This document shows positions 26,881 to 37,689 of a stretch of 64,000 bases of DNA, one piece after another (the first letter of the stretch is position 1; each line of letters begins with the position of its first letter). A program made the translations under genes and the position numbers. This DNA comes from Methylocystis sp. IM3 (lineage in GTDB: Bacteria > Pseudomonadota > Alphaproteobacteria > Rhizobiales > Beijerinckiaceae), in the NCBI RefSeq assembly GCF_038070105.1, contig NZ_JBBPBZ010000002.1, positions 186,001 to 250,000 of the forward strand, written 5' to 3'. The notes beneath the pieces are model-generated. The model did not search any database. It worked only from the letters and a program-made list of their open reading frames with translations, and was not told the DNA's origin.

Positions 26881-27297
26881 TTAGACGGGCGGCGCGCGCG
26901 CGCCGTGGGCGGCGTGAAAGGCGACGCTTTCCGGCTCATGCGCCGTCGCCGCGAGAAGGCAGAAACGAATCGGCGCGCGAAGAGGCGCCGCCGGCGTCGC
27001 GAGCCGTGGCGGCAGAACGGCCGCCGCCGAATGCGCGGCAAGGCAACAGGGGCAATGATGCTTCGCCGGACCCTGCTCCTGCGTCGTTTTCTCGGCGCCC
27101 GAATCCGCGCGTTGCGTCATGTGCCGCTTGAAGCAGGCGAAAAGTCCGGCGCTCGCGGAGCTGTTGTTTTTCAGGACGATGTCTGTTGCGTCGGCCGCCG
27201 CCGCCCCGGACGCCGACACGCTGAACATCAGCGCAAAGGCCGCGATGATCGCGATCACGGCGCGGACGCTCCGGCTGATGTGGCGCAACTGTGACAT
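26881..27297 (-). CDS. Small exported Cys/His-motif protein (DUF2946-like)
   Basis: This 138-residue protein has a hydrophobic N-terminal signal or anchor (VIAIIAAFALMFSVSASGAAAA) and a cluster HHCPCCLAAH near residue 80. A second short hydrophobic His-containing end follows (ATAHEPESVAFHAAHG). The arrangement resembles DUF2946-type proteins, which often accompany TonB-dependent copper receptors. It is divergent from the other Cys-motif protein and shares its control region. Metal binding or sensing is inferred from the motif and neighbours. Confidence 0.65.
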   Translation of the reverse strand: MSQLRHISRSVRAVIAIIAAFALMFSVSASGAAAADATDIVLKNNSSASAGLFACFKRHMTQRADSGAEKTTQEQGPAKHHCPCCLAAHSAAAVLPPRLATPAAPLRAPIRFCLLAATAHEPESVAFHAAHGARAPPV

Positions 27298-27340
27298 AAA
27301 AGTCTCTTAAGTGATTTTTTCATTTTTGACAACGCGGGGC

Positions 27341-27397
27341 GGCTTGTAACGACTGTAACCTTACGCGAGGTTGACGCTGTGCGTAACCGTAATCCTG
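27341..27397 (+). promoter_or_regulatory. Cluster of GTAAC motifs in the divergent uptake-locus promoter
   Basis: In the 188-base region between the two divergent small genes, TTGTAAC (27345-27350), TGTAACCTTACGCG (27354-27367) and GCGTAACCGTAATCC (27381-27395) follow one another. GTTAC also occurs twice near 27427-27446 on the plus strand (reverse GTAAC). The spacing suggests several binding sites for one regulator. The region is far richer in A+T than its surroundings. Confidence 0.5.
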
Positions 27398-27485
27398 TAT
27401 TAGTCATTCGATGATCCAGGACCACAGTTACCATGCCCGCCGTTACGTGTGTGGCTTATGCTTGGATCTGAATTGAGCGCGTCTC

Positions 27486-27860
27486 ATGCGGAGAAGATTG
27501 CTCGCATCGCTGATTGTCTGCGTCGCCTTGCTGACGCAGCTCGGCGCGTCCTTCTGGGGCGCGGCGGCGGCGCGCGACGATCATGTCTTCTGCAATCGGC
27601 AAATCGTGGCCGTGCAGACGCAAGATGCGGCGACCTTTCCAGTCGAAAACGCCCCCGCCGGCGCGCCGCTCGCGCATGATCACGGCTCCTGCTCGCTCTG
27701 CCAGCTGAGCTTCAGCATCATCGGGGCCGAGCCGCCGCATTTCTCCGCCCAGGCGATCCGTTTCCACTGGCGCGTCGCCTTCGTCGAGCGGGATGTTCCC
27801 GAGCCGCGCTTCCTCTTCAATCTGAACGCGCCCGCGCGCGCGCCCCCTTCCACGGTCTGA
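27486..27860 (+). CDS. DUF2946-like exported protein with HDHGSCSLC motif
   Basis: This 124-residue protein has a signal or anchor segment (LLASLIVCVALLTQLGASF) and the Cys/His cluster HDHGSCSLCQLSF near residue 65, typical of the DUF2946 family. A short C-terminal part follows. It lies 75 bases before the TonB-dependent receptor on the same strand, so the two are probably co-transcribed. DUF2946 genes next to TonB receptors are known from copper-uptake loci. Direct evidence for copper here is lacking. Confidence 0.75.
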   Translation: MRRRLLASLIVCVALLTQLGASFWGAAAARDDHVFCNRQIVAVQTQDAATFPVENAPAGAPLAHDHGSCSLCQLSFSIIGAEPPHFSAQAIRFHWRVAFVERDVPEPRFLFNLNAPARAPPSTV

Positions 27861-27935
27861 CTCCCGAAACACAAGGCGCAAAAGCGCCGGATCAGACGCG
27901 TCGCCCGGCGACGCCCGAGGAAGGATTCCAGTAAA

Positions 27936-30530
27936 ATGTCCCGTCATTTCCTGTTGCGCGGCGTTTCCGCCGGCGCATTGTCTTTCGTCGTTCTCACGCC
28001 CGCCATGGCGACCCATACCCTGCCGACCATCGACGTCGGCGGCCAGCGCCGCGCCGCCGCTCATCGCGGACCGGCGCGCCCGGCAGGCCCGGCCGTCGCC
28101 CAGCCCGCCGTCGTCAGCCCGGAGCCGGCGGCGCCGGTCGCGCCCTCGCCGGTCGTCTCGCGCTGGTCGCCGACGCTCCCCGACGGCCGCCCCGCCTTCG
28201 TCGAAAAATGGCAGCTTCCCAATACGGTCGCGAGCGTCACGCGCCAGCAGATCGAGCGTCAGGTCAATATCGTCGATACGGAAGACGCCGTGCGCTACAT
28301 GCCGAGCCTCTTCGTGCGCAAACGCAACAACGGCGACACCCAGGCGGTGCTCCAGACCCGCACCTGGGGCGTCGCCTCCTCGGCGCGCAGCCTCGTCTAT
28401 GCGGACGATCTTCTGCTCACGGCGCTCATCGGCAACGACAACACCATCGGCGCCCCGCGCTGGGGCCTCGTCGCGCCCGAGGAAATCGACCGCGTCGACT
28501 TCCTCTACGGCCCCTTCGCCGCGCAATATCCCGGCAACTCCATGGGCGGCGTGCTGAAAATCACGACGCGCATGCCGGAGAAGCTCGAAGTCTCCGTCAA
28601 GGACACCGTGTCGGTGCAGGACTTCTCGCTCTGGGGCACGAACAAGAGCCTCGTCAACAATGTGACGAGCATGTTCGTCGGCAACAGGATCGGCGATTTC
28701 TCCTACACGGTCTCCGGCAACTGGCAGCGCGGCTCGCAGCAGCCGCTGACCTATACGACGACGCCGTCGCTGATCCCCGGCTCATACATCATGAGCAATG
28801 TCTACGGCACAACCTTCGCGAACGTGCTGGGCTCTGGCGGCAATCTCAACAACGATCAGGTCAACGCCAAGCTCAAGCTTGCCTACGACTTCACCAATAC
28901 GATCCGGGGCACTTATACCTTCGCCTTCTGGTCCAATGACGGCGCCTCCTATCCGGAAAACTTCCTGGTTCCGGGCTATGGCGCCAATTGGGGGCCGACG
29001 ACCAATTTTCTGGGCACGTCCGTGCTGCAGAACTTCGCCAGCGCCTATTACCGGGTGCAGGAAAAGATCATGGTCAACGCCGCCGCGATCAAATCGAATA
29101 GCGGCGGACCTTTCGACTTCGAGATTTCGGCGTCGAACTTCACCTACCTACAGTCCGACCAGGTCTCGCCCTTCTCGGCGACGCCGCCGGCCGGCTATAC
29201 GCTCAACGGCCGCGACTCGGTCTTTACCGGCACTTATTGGACCCTCTTCGACGCCAAGGGCATCGCGCGTCCCCCGGAAGGTCCGTTGCAGGGCCACGAC
29301 ATCAGCTTCGGCGTCCACGGCGACCAGTTTCATCTCAACAACCCGGTTTGGCTGACCTACAATTGGGCGTCGGGGCTCGCCGCTAACACGGGAACCGCCG
29401 CCTCGATCGCGCAGGGCACGACGCGCACGCAGGCGCTCTGGACGCAGGACGCGATGATGCTGCGCGACAATCTCAAATTCACGGCGGGCATCCGCGGCGA
29501 GGTGTGGCAGGCTTCAAACGGCTATAATCAGGGCGCCAACACCAACGCCTTCGGCACCGCTTTGACCGGCGCGGTCAGCACGAGGCTGCCAATCTATCAG
29601 CCCAACCAGTACAGCACGCGCTTCTCGCCCAAGGGCTCGCTCGAATATTTCTACGACGATCACTGGACCGTCAGGGGCTCGATCGGCATGGCCAACCGCT
29701 TCCCGACCGTTCGTGAGCTTTATAATCTGACGACGCTCACGAACACCGGACAGGTGACCAACCCCAATCCCAATCTGCGCCCCGAAAACGTGATCAGCTC
29801 CGAGCTCGCCTTCGAACGCAAGATCGGCAAGGACGGCACGGCGCGCGTCTCCCTGTTCGACGAGCAGACCCGCGACGCCATCATCAGCCAGGTGACGCTC
29901 GTCCCTGGCACGGCGATTCAGGCCACCACGCCGACCAATGTGCAGCGCATTCGCAACAGCGGCGTCGAGGTGGCGTTCCAGAAGGACAATGTCCTTCTGC
30001 GTGGGCTCGAGGTTCTGGGCAGCGCGACCTGGCTGAACTCGCGCATCATCGCCAATCCGACCTGGATCCCGACCGCCGCCAACGCCGAACTTCCCTGGGC
30101 GACCTCGGTCGCCGGCAAGAACGTGCCCAACGTGCCGAACTGGCGCGGCACGCTCGCGCTCACCTATCGGCCGGACGATCGCTGGTCCTTCACGGTCGCG
30201 GGGCGCTATCAGAGCAAGCTGTGGCGCACCATGGCCAACAACGACCGCGCCTATGGGATCTATTTCGCCTTCGATCCCTTCTTCGTCGTCGACACCAAGA
30301 TCAACTACAAATGGAGCGACCGGTTCTCCTTCGACTTCGGCATCGACAACGTCAACAACTACAAATATTTCCTGTTCCATCCCTTCCCGCAGCGCACCTA
30401 TTATTTCGCCGCGAAATATGAATATGGACGGGACAAGAAGGGCGCCCCCGGCATCTTCTTCACGGGCGACGAGGCCGGCCTGCCGGATGTTGCGAGCTGG
30501 TTCCAACCGGTGGCCTTCAACTGGGATTGA
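27936..30530 (+). CDS. TonB-dependent outer-membrane receptor
   Basis: This 864-residue receptor has a signal peptide (about 1-25, ending PAMA), a Pro/Ala-rich N-terminal linker, a plug domain and a 22-strand-type barrel. The plug carries VNIVDTEDAVRYMPSLFVRKR, IDRVDFLYGPFAAQYPGNSMGGVLKITTR. Barrel features include RFPTVRELYNLTT and NPNLRPENVISSE, and the last strand ends in FNWD. No cysteine is seen in the mature protein, so it does not use the Cys-Met site of OprC-type copper receptors. No sensor domain for FecR/FecI signalling is seen. Energised by the nearby ExbB-ExbD-TonB set. Copper, another metal or a metallophore is the inferred substrate. Confidence 0.88.
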   Translation: MSRHFLLRGVSAGALSFVVLTPAMATHTLPTIDVGGQRRAAAHRGPARPAGPAVAQPAVVSPEPAAPVAPSPVVSRWSPTLPDGRPAFVEKWQLPNTVASVTRQQIERQVNIVDTEDAVRYMPSLFVRKRNNGDTQAVLQTRTWGVASSARSLVYADDLLLTALIGNDNTIGAPRWGLVAPEEIDRVDFLYGPFAAQYPGNSMGGVLKITTRMPEKLEVSVKDTVSVQDFSLWGTNKSLVNNVTSMFVGNRIGDFSYTVSGNWQRGSQQPLTYTTTPSLIPGSYIMSNVYGTTFANVLGSGGNLNNDQVNAKLKLAYDFTNTIRGTYTFAFWSNDGASYPENFLVPGYGANWGPTTNFLGTSVLQNFASAYYRVQEKIMVNAAAIKSNSGGPFDFEISASNFTYLQSDQVSPFSATPPAGYTLNGRDSVFTGTYWTLFDAKGIARPPEGPLQGHDISFGVHGDQFHLNNPVWLTYNWASGLAANTGTAASIAQGTTRTQALWTQDAMMLRDNLKFTAGIRGEVWQASNGYNQGANTNAFGTALTGAVSTRLPIYQPNQYSTRFSPKGSLEYFYDDHWTVRGSIGMANRFPTVRELYNLTTLTNTGQVTNPNPNLRPENVISSELAFERKIGKDGTARVSLFDEQTRDAIISQVTLVPGTAIQATTPTNVQRIRNSGVEVAFQKDNVLLRGLEVLGSATWLNSRIIANPTWIPTAANAELPWATSVAGKNVPNVPNWRGTLALTYRPDDRWSFTVAGRYQSKLWRTMANNDRAYGIYFAFDPFFVVDTKINYKWSDRFSFDFGIDNVNNYKYFLFHPFPQRTYYFAAKYEYGRDKKGAPGIFFTGDEAGLPDVASWFQPVAFNWD

Positions 30531-30549
30531 GCCGCCGAGGCTCGATAAA

Positions 30550-30580
30550 AAAGGCCCGGGAGCAAAACTCCCGGGCCTTT
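30550..30580. terminator. Strong terminator after the TonB receptor gene
   Basis: AAAGGCCCGGGAG (30550-30562) pairs perfectly with CTCCCGGGCCTTT (30568-30580) around CAAAA, followed by GTTTTT. It can also end the convergent pntB transcript. Confidence 0.92.
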
Positions 30581-30604
30581 GTTTTTGCGCGGAACGTTCT
30601 TTCT

Positions 30605-32002
30605 CTAGTGCGACAGCGCCTTGACGATGGCCTCGACGGTCTTCTTGGCGTCGCCGAAGAGCATCATCGTATTGGGGCGGAAGAAGAGTTCGTTCTCCAC
30701 GCCCGCATAGCCGGAGCCCATGCCGCGCTTGAGGAAGAGAACAGTCTTCGCCTTCTCCACATCGAGAATCGGCATGCCGTAGATCGCCGAGGATTTGTCG
30801 GTCTTCGCCGCCGGATTGGTCACGTCATTGGCGCCGATGACGAAGGCCACGTCCGCCTGGCCGAATTCCGAATTGATGTCCTCGAGTTCGAAGACCTCGT
30901 CATAAGGAACATTGGCTTCGGCGAGCAGCACGTTCATGTGGCCCGGCATGCGGCCCGCGACAGGGTGGATCGCATAGCTGACCTCGACGCCCTCCTTTTT
31001 GAGAAGGTCGGCCATTTCGCGCAGCGCGTGCTGCGCCTGCGCCACCGCCATGCCGTAACCCGGCACGATGATGATCTTGCCGGCGTTCTGCATGATATAG
31101 GCGGCGTCTTCTGCCGAGCCCTGCTTGACGTTGCGCGTCTCCTTGGCGCCGCCTCCGACAACCGTCTCTCCGCCGAAGCCGCCGAGGATGACGGAAATGA
31201 AGCTGCGGTTCATGCCCTTGCACATGATGTAGGAGAGGATCGCGCCCGACGAGCCGACCAGCGCGCCCGTGATGATCAGCGCCAGATTGCCGAGCGTGAA
31301 GCCGATGCCCGCCGCCGCCCAGCCCGAATAGGAGTTGAGCATGGAGACGACGACCGGCATGTCGGCGCCGCCGATCGGAATGATGAGCGTGACGCCGAGC
31401 ATGAAGGAGACGAGGATCAGCAACAGCAGCCAGAAGCCCGATTCCGTCGTCACGAAGAGCAGGATCAGCGCCAGCAGGCTCACGCCGAGCAGGATGTTGA
31501 TCGTGTGGCGCTCGGGAAGCAGGATCGGCTTGCCGCTCATGCGCTCGGAGAGCTTCAGAAAGGCGATGATCGAGCCGGTGAAGGTGATCGCGCCGATCGA
31601 GGCGCCAAGCGACATCTCGAAGAGGCTTCCGCCCTCGATATGGCCCGGCGCGCCGATGCCGAAGGCGTGCGGCGCGAAAAAGGCGCTGCCCGCCACCAGC
31701 ACGGCGGCGAGGCCGACGAGCGAATGGAAGAAGGCGACGAGCTCCGGCATCGCCGTCATCGGCACGCGCTGCGCCACATAGGCGCCGACGCCGCCGCCCG
31801 CCCCCGCGCCGATCAGGATCAGCACGAGCCCCGCGAAGGGCGGCAGATGCAGGAGCAGCGTCGTCGCCACGGCGACCGCCATGCCGATCATGCCATAGCG
31901 GTTGCCCTCGCGTGAGGTCGCTGGCGAGGAGAGGCCGCGCAGCGCCAGAATGAACAGCACGCCGGCGACGAGATAGAGAAGGGCTGCGATATTCGCGCTC
32001 AT
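30605..32002 (-). CDS. pntB: NAD(P) transhydrogenase subunit beta
   Basis: This 465-residue integral membrane subunit holds the NADP(H) domain of the proton-translocating transhydrogenase, which makes NADPH from NADH using the proton gradient. About nine spans fill residues 1-260. The C-terminal NADP domain has the IIIVPGYGMAVAQAQ dinucleotide motif, ANVPYDEVFELEDIN and KRGMGSGYAGVENELF. Start at 32002 gives MSANIAALLYLVAG. It is last in the order pntAA, pntAB, pntB, as in other alphaproteobacteria. In a methanotroph it would supply NADPH for assimilation. Confidence 0.95.
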   Translation of the reverse strand: MSANIAALLYLVAGVLFILALRGLSSPATSREGNRYGMIGMAVAVATTLLLHLPPFAGLVLILIGAGAGGGVGAYVAQRVPMTAMPELVAFFHSLVGLAAVLVAGSAFFAPHAFGIGAPGHIEGGSLFEMSLGASIGAITFTGSIIAFLKLSERMSGKPILLPERHTINILLGVSLLALILLFVTTESGFWLLLLILVSFMLGVTLIIPIGGADMPVVVSMLNSYSGWAAAGIGFTLGNLALIITGALVGSSGAILSYIMCKGMNRSFISVILGGFGGETVVGGGAKETRNVKQGSAEDAAYIMQNAGKIIIVPGYGMAVAQAQHALREMADLLKKEGVEVSYAIHPVAGRMPGHMNVLLAEANVPYDEVFELEDINSEFGQADVAFVIGANDVTNPAAKTDKSSAIYGMPILDVEKAKTVLFLKRGMGSGYAGVENELFFRPNTMMLFGDAKKTVEAIVKALSH

Positions 32003-32007
32003 GGCGG

Positions 32008-32457
32008 TCAGCCCTTCTTCTTGTACATGGCGAGCATGCGTTCGGTGACGAGGAAGCCGCCGAAGATGTTCACGCAAGCGAGCACGAGGGCGATGAAGCC
32101 GAGCCATCGCGCCCAGTCGGAGCCGCTGTCCGTGACGCTCGCCGCTTCGACGCCCACCGAGAGAAGCGCGCCGACCACGATGACGGAGGAAATGGCGTTG
32201 GTGACGGACATCAGCGGCGTATGCAGCGCCGGGGTCACGGACCAGACGACGTAATAGCCGACGAAGACGGCGAGGGCGAAGATGGCGAGGCGAAAGACGA
32301 CCGGGTCGATGGCGCCGCCGCCCAGCCCATGCGAGGCGGCGGCGGCGGCCGTCTGCGCGATCTCCTCGGAATAATGCTGCGCCTGATCGGCGAGCTGTTT
32401 CGCGGCCTCGGCCGCGGCCCGCGCCTTTTCGAGCAATTGCTGCGTAGAGTCGGTCAT
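32008..32457 (-). CDS. pntAB: NAD(P) transhydrogenase subunit alpha part 2
   Basis: This 149-residue membrane segment is split from subunit alpha. A hydrophilic N-terminal helix (residues 1-45) is followed by about three to four spans ([55 protein letters not shown]). The ending [12 protein letters not shown] is typical. It lies five bases upstream of pntB. The start at 32457 excludes a long arginine-rich extension. Confidence 0.92.
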   Translation of the reverse strand: MTDSTQQLLEKARAAAEAAKQLADQAQHYSEEIAQTAAAAASHGLGGGAIDPVVFRLAIFALAVFVGYYVVWSVTPALHTPLMSVTNAISSVIVVGALLSVGVEAASVTDSGSDWARWLGFIALVLACVNIFGGFLVTERMLAMYKKKG

Positions 32458-32495
32458 GGTTCGACGCCTCTCGTGATTTATGGATGTTTCGAGGT

Positions 32496-33629
32496 TCAGG
32501 CCTTCTTGAAACGTTCGTCGGCGACGACGCCGTCGCGCGTGAGCGCGGTCGCTTTCACGAGTTCGTCGTCCCAATTGATGGCGAGCTGCTTTGTCTCCTT
32601 CGAGATCAGCGTCTCGACGAAAGCGAGGAGGTTTCTCGCGTAGAGGCTCGAGGCCGTCGGGGCCATCCGGCCCGGCAGATTGAGCGCGCCGACAATCTTC
32701 ACGCCATTTTCGACGACGGTCTCGCCGGGGCGCGTCAATTCGCAATTGCCGCCGCGCTCGGCGGCGAGATCGACGATGACCGAGCCTGCGCGCATGGAGC
32801 GGACCATGTCGGCGGAGACGAGGCGCGGCGCCGGACGCCCTGGAATGAGCGCCGTGGTGATGACGACATCCTGCTTGGCGATGTGACTCGCGGTCAGTTG
32901 CGCCTGCGCCGCCTGATACTCCTTCGACATTTCCTTGGCGTAGCCGCCGGCCGTCTGCGCCTGCTGGAACTCCTCGTTCTCGACGGCGAGGAATTTCGCG
33001 CCGAGCGATTCGACCTGCTCCTTCGTCGCCGGGCGCACGTCGGTCGCCGTGACGATGGCGCCGAGGCGGCGCGCCGTGGCGATGGCCTGAAGGCCCGCGA
33101 CGCCGACGCCCATGATGAAGACCTTGGCGGCGGGCACGGTGCCGGCCGCCGTCATCATCATGGGGAAGGAGCGGCCATATTCGGCCGCAGCGTCGATCAC
33201 CGCGCGATAGCCCGCGAGATTGGCCTGGGAGGAGAGAACGTCCATGGATTGCGCGCGGGTGATGCGCGGCATGAACTCCATGGCGAAGGAAATGGCCCCG
33301 GCGCGGGCGAGATCGGCGAGCGCGGCCTCGTTCCCGAAGGGATCCATGATGCAGATGACGGCGAGATTGGGCTTGGCGCCGGCGAGTTCGGCGGCGGCCG
33401 GACGCCGCACGCGCAGCACGATATCGGCGCCCGCGAGCGCCGCGGCGGCGTTCGGCGCGATGGTCGCGCCGGCGGCGGCATAGTCCTCATCGGAAAAGCC
33501 AGCCCCGGCGCCGGCCCCCGACTGGACTGCGACCTCTGCGCCGAGACTGATGAATTTCTTGACGGTTTCTGGCGTCGCCGCGACACGCGGCTCTGCTTTG
33601 TCCGTTTCGGCCAATACGGCGATGCGCAT
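32496..33629 (-). CDS. pntAA: NAD(P) transhydrogenase subunit alpha part 1
   Basis: This 377-residue soluble NAD(H)-binding domain related to alanine dehydrogenase shows [20 protein letters not shown] at the N terminus, the Rossmann motif [20 protein letters not shown] and [19 protein letters not shown], followed by [19 protein letters not shown]. It is first in the three-gene transhydrogenase operon, 38 bases from pntAB. Confidence 0.95.
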   Translation of the reverse strand: MRIAVLAETDKAEPRVAATPETVKKFISLGAEVAVQSGAGAGAGFSDEDYAAAGATIAPNAAAALAGADIVLRVRRPAAAELAGAKPNLAVICIMDPFGNEAALADLARAGAISFAMEFMPRITRAQSMDVLSSQANLAGYRAVIDAAAEYGRSFPMMMTAAGTVPAAKVFIMGVGVAGLQAIATARRLGAIVTATDVRPATKEQVESLGAKFLAVENEEFQQAQTAGGYAKEMSKEYQAAQAQLTASHIAKQDVVITTALIPGRPAPRLVSADMVRSMRAGSVIVDLAAERGGNCELTRPGETVVENGVKIVGALNLPGRMAPTASSLYARNLLAFVETLISKETKQLAINWDDELVKATALTRDGVVADERFKKA

Positions 33630-33708
33630 GACGAACTCCGGTTTTGAAAACGAAAACCGTCGCCGTCATGGTGGCCCCTGACGGCTAGGCGTGAGGGGCG
33701 ATTGGCGT

Positions 33709-33855
33709 TTACCGCGCGAAGAGGAGGAAGAGGCCGAGCAATGTCACCGCCGAGGCCGCCGCGGAAAATTTCAGCAGCCACAGGAAGCCGTTATAGGTTT
33801 TCATATGTTCGGCCCAGTCCGCGTCCGTGGACGCCGACCCGCGAGTGCTCGCCAT
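33709..33855 (-). CDS. aa3-type cytochrome c oxidase subunit IV (short bacterial form)
   Basis: This 48-residue protein has the hydrophilic start DADWAEHMKTYNGFLWLLKF and one transmembrane helix ending FLLFAR. The WAEHxxTYxxF pattern is that of the bacterial aa3 oxidase subunit IV family (COX4_pro_2). In alphaproteobacteria this tiny gene commonly lies just upstream of the transhydrogenase genes, as here (79 bases before pntAA). It packs against the oxidase core. No other oxidase genes are in the window. Confidence 0.88.
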   Translation of the reverse strand: MASTRGSASTDADWAEHMKTYNGFLWLLKFSAAASAVTLLGLFLLFAR

Positions 33856-34010
33856 CTCTTGGTCTCCCGATCTCGAGGTTTGAACGCGCGAACAGAACCG
33901 CCGCGCGCAGGGCCGATGCTAACCGAGCGGCGCCCATCCCGCAACGCCCGCCGCCGCGCGTTTTCGTCGCTGATGCGGACGGCGCCGGGAGCGCCTCGGC
34001 CCCACGAAAA

Positions 34011-34034
34011 AAGCCCCGGATTTCTCCGGGGCTT
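34011..34034 (-). terminator. Terminator after groEL
   Basis: AAGCCCCGGA (34011-34020) and TCCGGGGCTT (34025-34034) form a perfect 10-bp stem with a four-base loop. On the minus strand it is followed by TTTTTT, as expected for the end of groESL. Confidence 0.92.
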
Positions 34035-34059
34035 CGAAACGTTTGGAGAGGCTTTGGAC

Positions 34060-35715
<1,656 letters not shown>

Positions 35716-35742
35716 TTAGAAAGCGTTGAGGGCGGGGCCGAG

Positions 35743-36030
35743 TTATTCGACGATGCCCAGGATGTCGCTTTCCTTCATGATCAACAGGTCTTCGCCGTCG
35801 ATCTTGACCTCGGTGCCGGACCACTTGCCGAACAGGACGCGGTCGCCGGCCTTGACGTCGAGGGGAACGAGCTTGCCGCTCTCGTCGCGGCCGCCAGGGC
35901 CAACCGCAACCACTTTGCCCTCCTGGGGCTTTTCCTTGGCGGTGTCGGGGATGATGATCCCGCCCTTGGTCTTTTCCTCGCCTTCAATGCGCTTGACCAC
36001 GATCCGGTCGTGCAGGGGACGGAACGCCAT
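35743..36030 (-). CDS. groS: 10-kDa co-chaperonin GroES
   Basis: This 95-residue GroES starts at 36030 ([15 protein letters not shown]). The mobile loop [19 protein letters not shown], the [30 protein letters not shown] core (given in part) and the C-terminal ILGIVE are typical. It caps GroEL. The first 17 residues of the longer frame are rejected because MAFRPLHDR is the conserved start. Confidence 0.97.
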   Translation of the reverse strand: MAFRPLHDRIVVKRIEGEEKTKGGIIIPDTAKEKPQEGKVVAVGPGGRDESGKLVPLDVKAGDRVLFGKWSGTEVKIDGEDLLIMKESDILGIVE

Positions 36031-36097
36031 TGCAATGTCTTCCTTTTCTGCGCTTCGGACGAAAGCCTCCGCCCGTCGCAAGCCATAAGCGAAATTG

Positions 36098-36124
36098 TTG
36101 GCACTCTCTTTCGACGAGTGCCAG
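36098..36124 (-). promoter_or_regulatory. CIRCE element (HrcA operator) upstream of groES
   Basis: TTGGCACTC (36098-36106), a nine-base spacer and GAGTGCCAG (36116-36124) match the CIRCE inverted repeat TTAGCACTC-N9-GAGTGCTAA with one change in each arm. HrcA repression with heat induction is expected. Confidence 0.93.
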
Positions 36125-36247
36125 CAGCGACACGCAGATATGTTGGGCGGGGCCCGATGTCAAGATTGAAGCTGCTCCGGATGGCTAGCCCGGCGGGCCC
36201 GGCAGGGGCTAGAATGCCCGCCAACGCCCGCGCCAGAGAATGAGCCC

Positions 36248-36760
36248 TTGTCCTTTTCCGCTTCCCCCCGCGCCACCGGCCTCGCCGCCGCCTTCATCGC
36301 CGCTCTCGTCGATCAGACCCACAAGTTCTGGATGTTGCATGTCTTCGGCATCGAGTCCCGGCCGCCGGTGACGCTCGCGCCCTTTCTCGACGTGACGCTC
36401 TCCTGGAACTACGGCGTTTCCTATTCGCTCTTTCCCGCCCACGAGGGCGCCGGCCGGGCGCTGCTGCTCGCCGGACAGGCGGTCATCGTCGCCGTCCTTC
36501 TCGCCTGGATGTGGCGCGCCCGAAGCCGCCTGACGGCGCTCGCGCTCGGGCTCGTCGTCGGAGGCGCGCTGGGCAATGCGCTCGATCGGGTCGCGCGCGG
36601 AGCGGTGGCCGATTTCTTCTACCTGCACACGACGCTTCCCGTCGGGCCGCTCGCCAACTACGTCTTCAACGTGGCGGACGTCGCCATTACGGCCGGGGTG
36701 GCGCTGCTTCTCTTCGAGAGCATTTTCCCGCCGCCGCCCCCGGCCGAAAGCGCAGCCTGA
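36248..36760 (+). CDS. lspA: Lipoprotein signal peptidase (signal peptidase II)
   Basis: This 170-residue inner-membrane aspartic protease removes signal peptides from lipoproteins. Four hydrophobic segments are seen. The catalytic aspartates are D113 in GNALDRVARGAVADFF and D144 in YVFNVADVAIT. The N-terminal block VDQTHKFW is also conserved. The start is TTG at 36248. It is upstream of a secreted protein gene and the M16 peptidase pair. Confidence 0.93.
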   Translation: MSFSASPRATGLAAAFIAALVDQTHKFWMLHVFGIESRPPVTLAPFLDVTLSWNYGVSYSLFPAHEGAGRALLLAGQAVIVAVLLAWMWRARSRLTALALGLVVGGALGNALDRVARGAVADFFYLHTTLPVGPLANYVFNVADVAITAGVALLLFESIFPPPPPAESAA

Positions 36761-36876
36761 AGGGTTTCGCCACTAAATCGCCACCAAGGCGCGCTCATGG
36801 TGCTTTTTTGACAGGCGGCCAGGCAAACGCGCGCCCAGCGTCCGCCCAATGTCTTCGTTTTGGCCAAGGAGTTCGA

Positions 36877-37608
36877 ATGATGAAGCTCGCACGATCCCGG
36901 CGCCGCGCCGCTTTCGCGCTGGCTGGCCTCGTGGCGGTCTGCGGCGGGGCGGCCAGGGCGGCCGACGACAAATCCACCGTCAGCGCAGTCATGGAGCTTT
37001 TCGGCTATTCGTCGGACCCGACCGCCGCCTCCATCGATTACCGCGAGCGTCCGAAGCTCGTGCTGCCGCCCAAGATCGGCGAGTTGCCGGCGCCGCGCGA
37101 CAAGGTCGACCGCCCGGCCGACTGGCCGAGCGACACGACGACCAATCGCAACCGGAGCACGGACCGTTACGCGCGCGTTCCCAACGCGCCCCCGCCGGAG
37201 AAAAAGCCGGGGCTCCTCGAACGCATGCGCGGCCCCCGGCCCGACGCCGCGCCCGGCACGGACGACGAACCCGGCTTCTTCCAGCGCGTGCTGCTCAAGA
37301 AGCGGTCCGACGTCGCTCTTTCGTCGGAAGAGCCGAGCCGTCGCATGCTCACGGAGCCGCCGTCGGGCTACCGCCGCCCGTCGATGGACCTCAACAAGGT
37401 TCCTGATGCGGAGGCGAAGAAGTCGAGCTGGTGGAACCCTCTCGGCTATTTCGGCAATAAGGACGACAAGGATCCGGTGGCGCAGCCGGGCGCGACGACC
37501 CCCGCGCAGCAGGCCAAGCAATCCGGCGGCCAGTCGAGCGGCGAGTCCGATTCCTGGTTCCGCATGCCGCGCTTCGTTCTCAAGGATCCGGACAAGGACA
37601 AGGATTGA
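36877..37608 (+). CDS. Exported hydrophilic protein of unknown function
   Basis: This 243-residue protein starts at 36877 after AAGGAG. The signal peptide ends ARAAD. The mature chain is proline- and charge-rich with little predicted structure. It contains KLVLPPKIGELPAPRD, a repeated SSWWNPLGYFG / SDSWFRMPRF aromatic pattern, and a Lys/Asp tail (KDPDKDKD). A gene of this type often sits between lspA and the M16 peptidases in Rhizobiales. Function unknown; an envelope role is inferred. Confidence 0.72.
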   Translation: MMKLARSRRRAAFALAGLVAVCGGAARAADDKSTVSAVMELFGYSSDPTAASIDYRERPKLVLPPKIGELPAPRDKVDRPADWPSDTTTNRNRSTDRYARVPNAPPPEKKPGLLERMRGPRPDAAPGTDDEPGFFQRVLLKKRSDVALSSEEPSRRMLTEPPSGYRRPSMDLNKVPDAEAKKSSWWNPLGYFGNKDDKDPVAQPGATTPAQQAKQSGGQSSGESDSWFRMPRFVLKDPDKDKD

Positions 37609-37689
37609 GTTCCGGCCGCGGGGATTTCGGCCTATATAGTGACGAGGTTTTTGGTTCGGGCGGCCGGGCGCCGCCAGAAAGGCCCGTCC

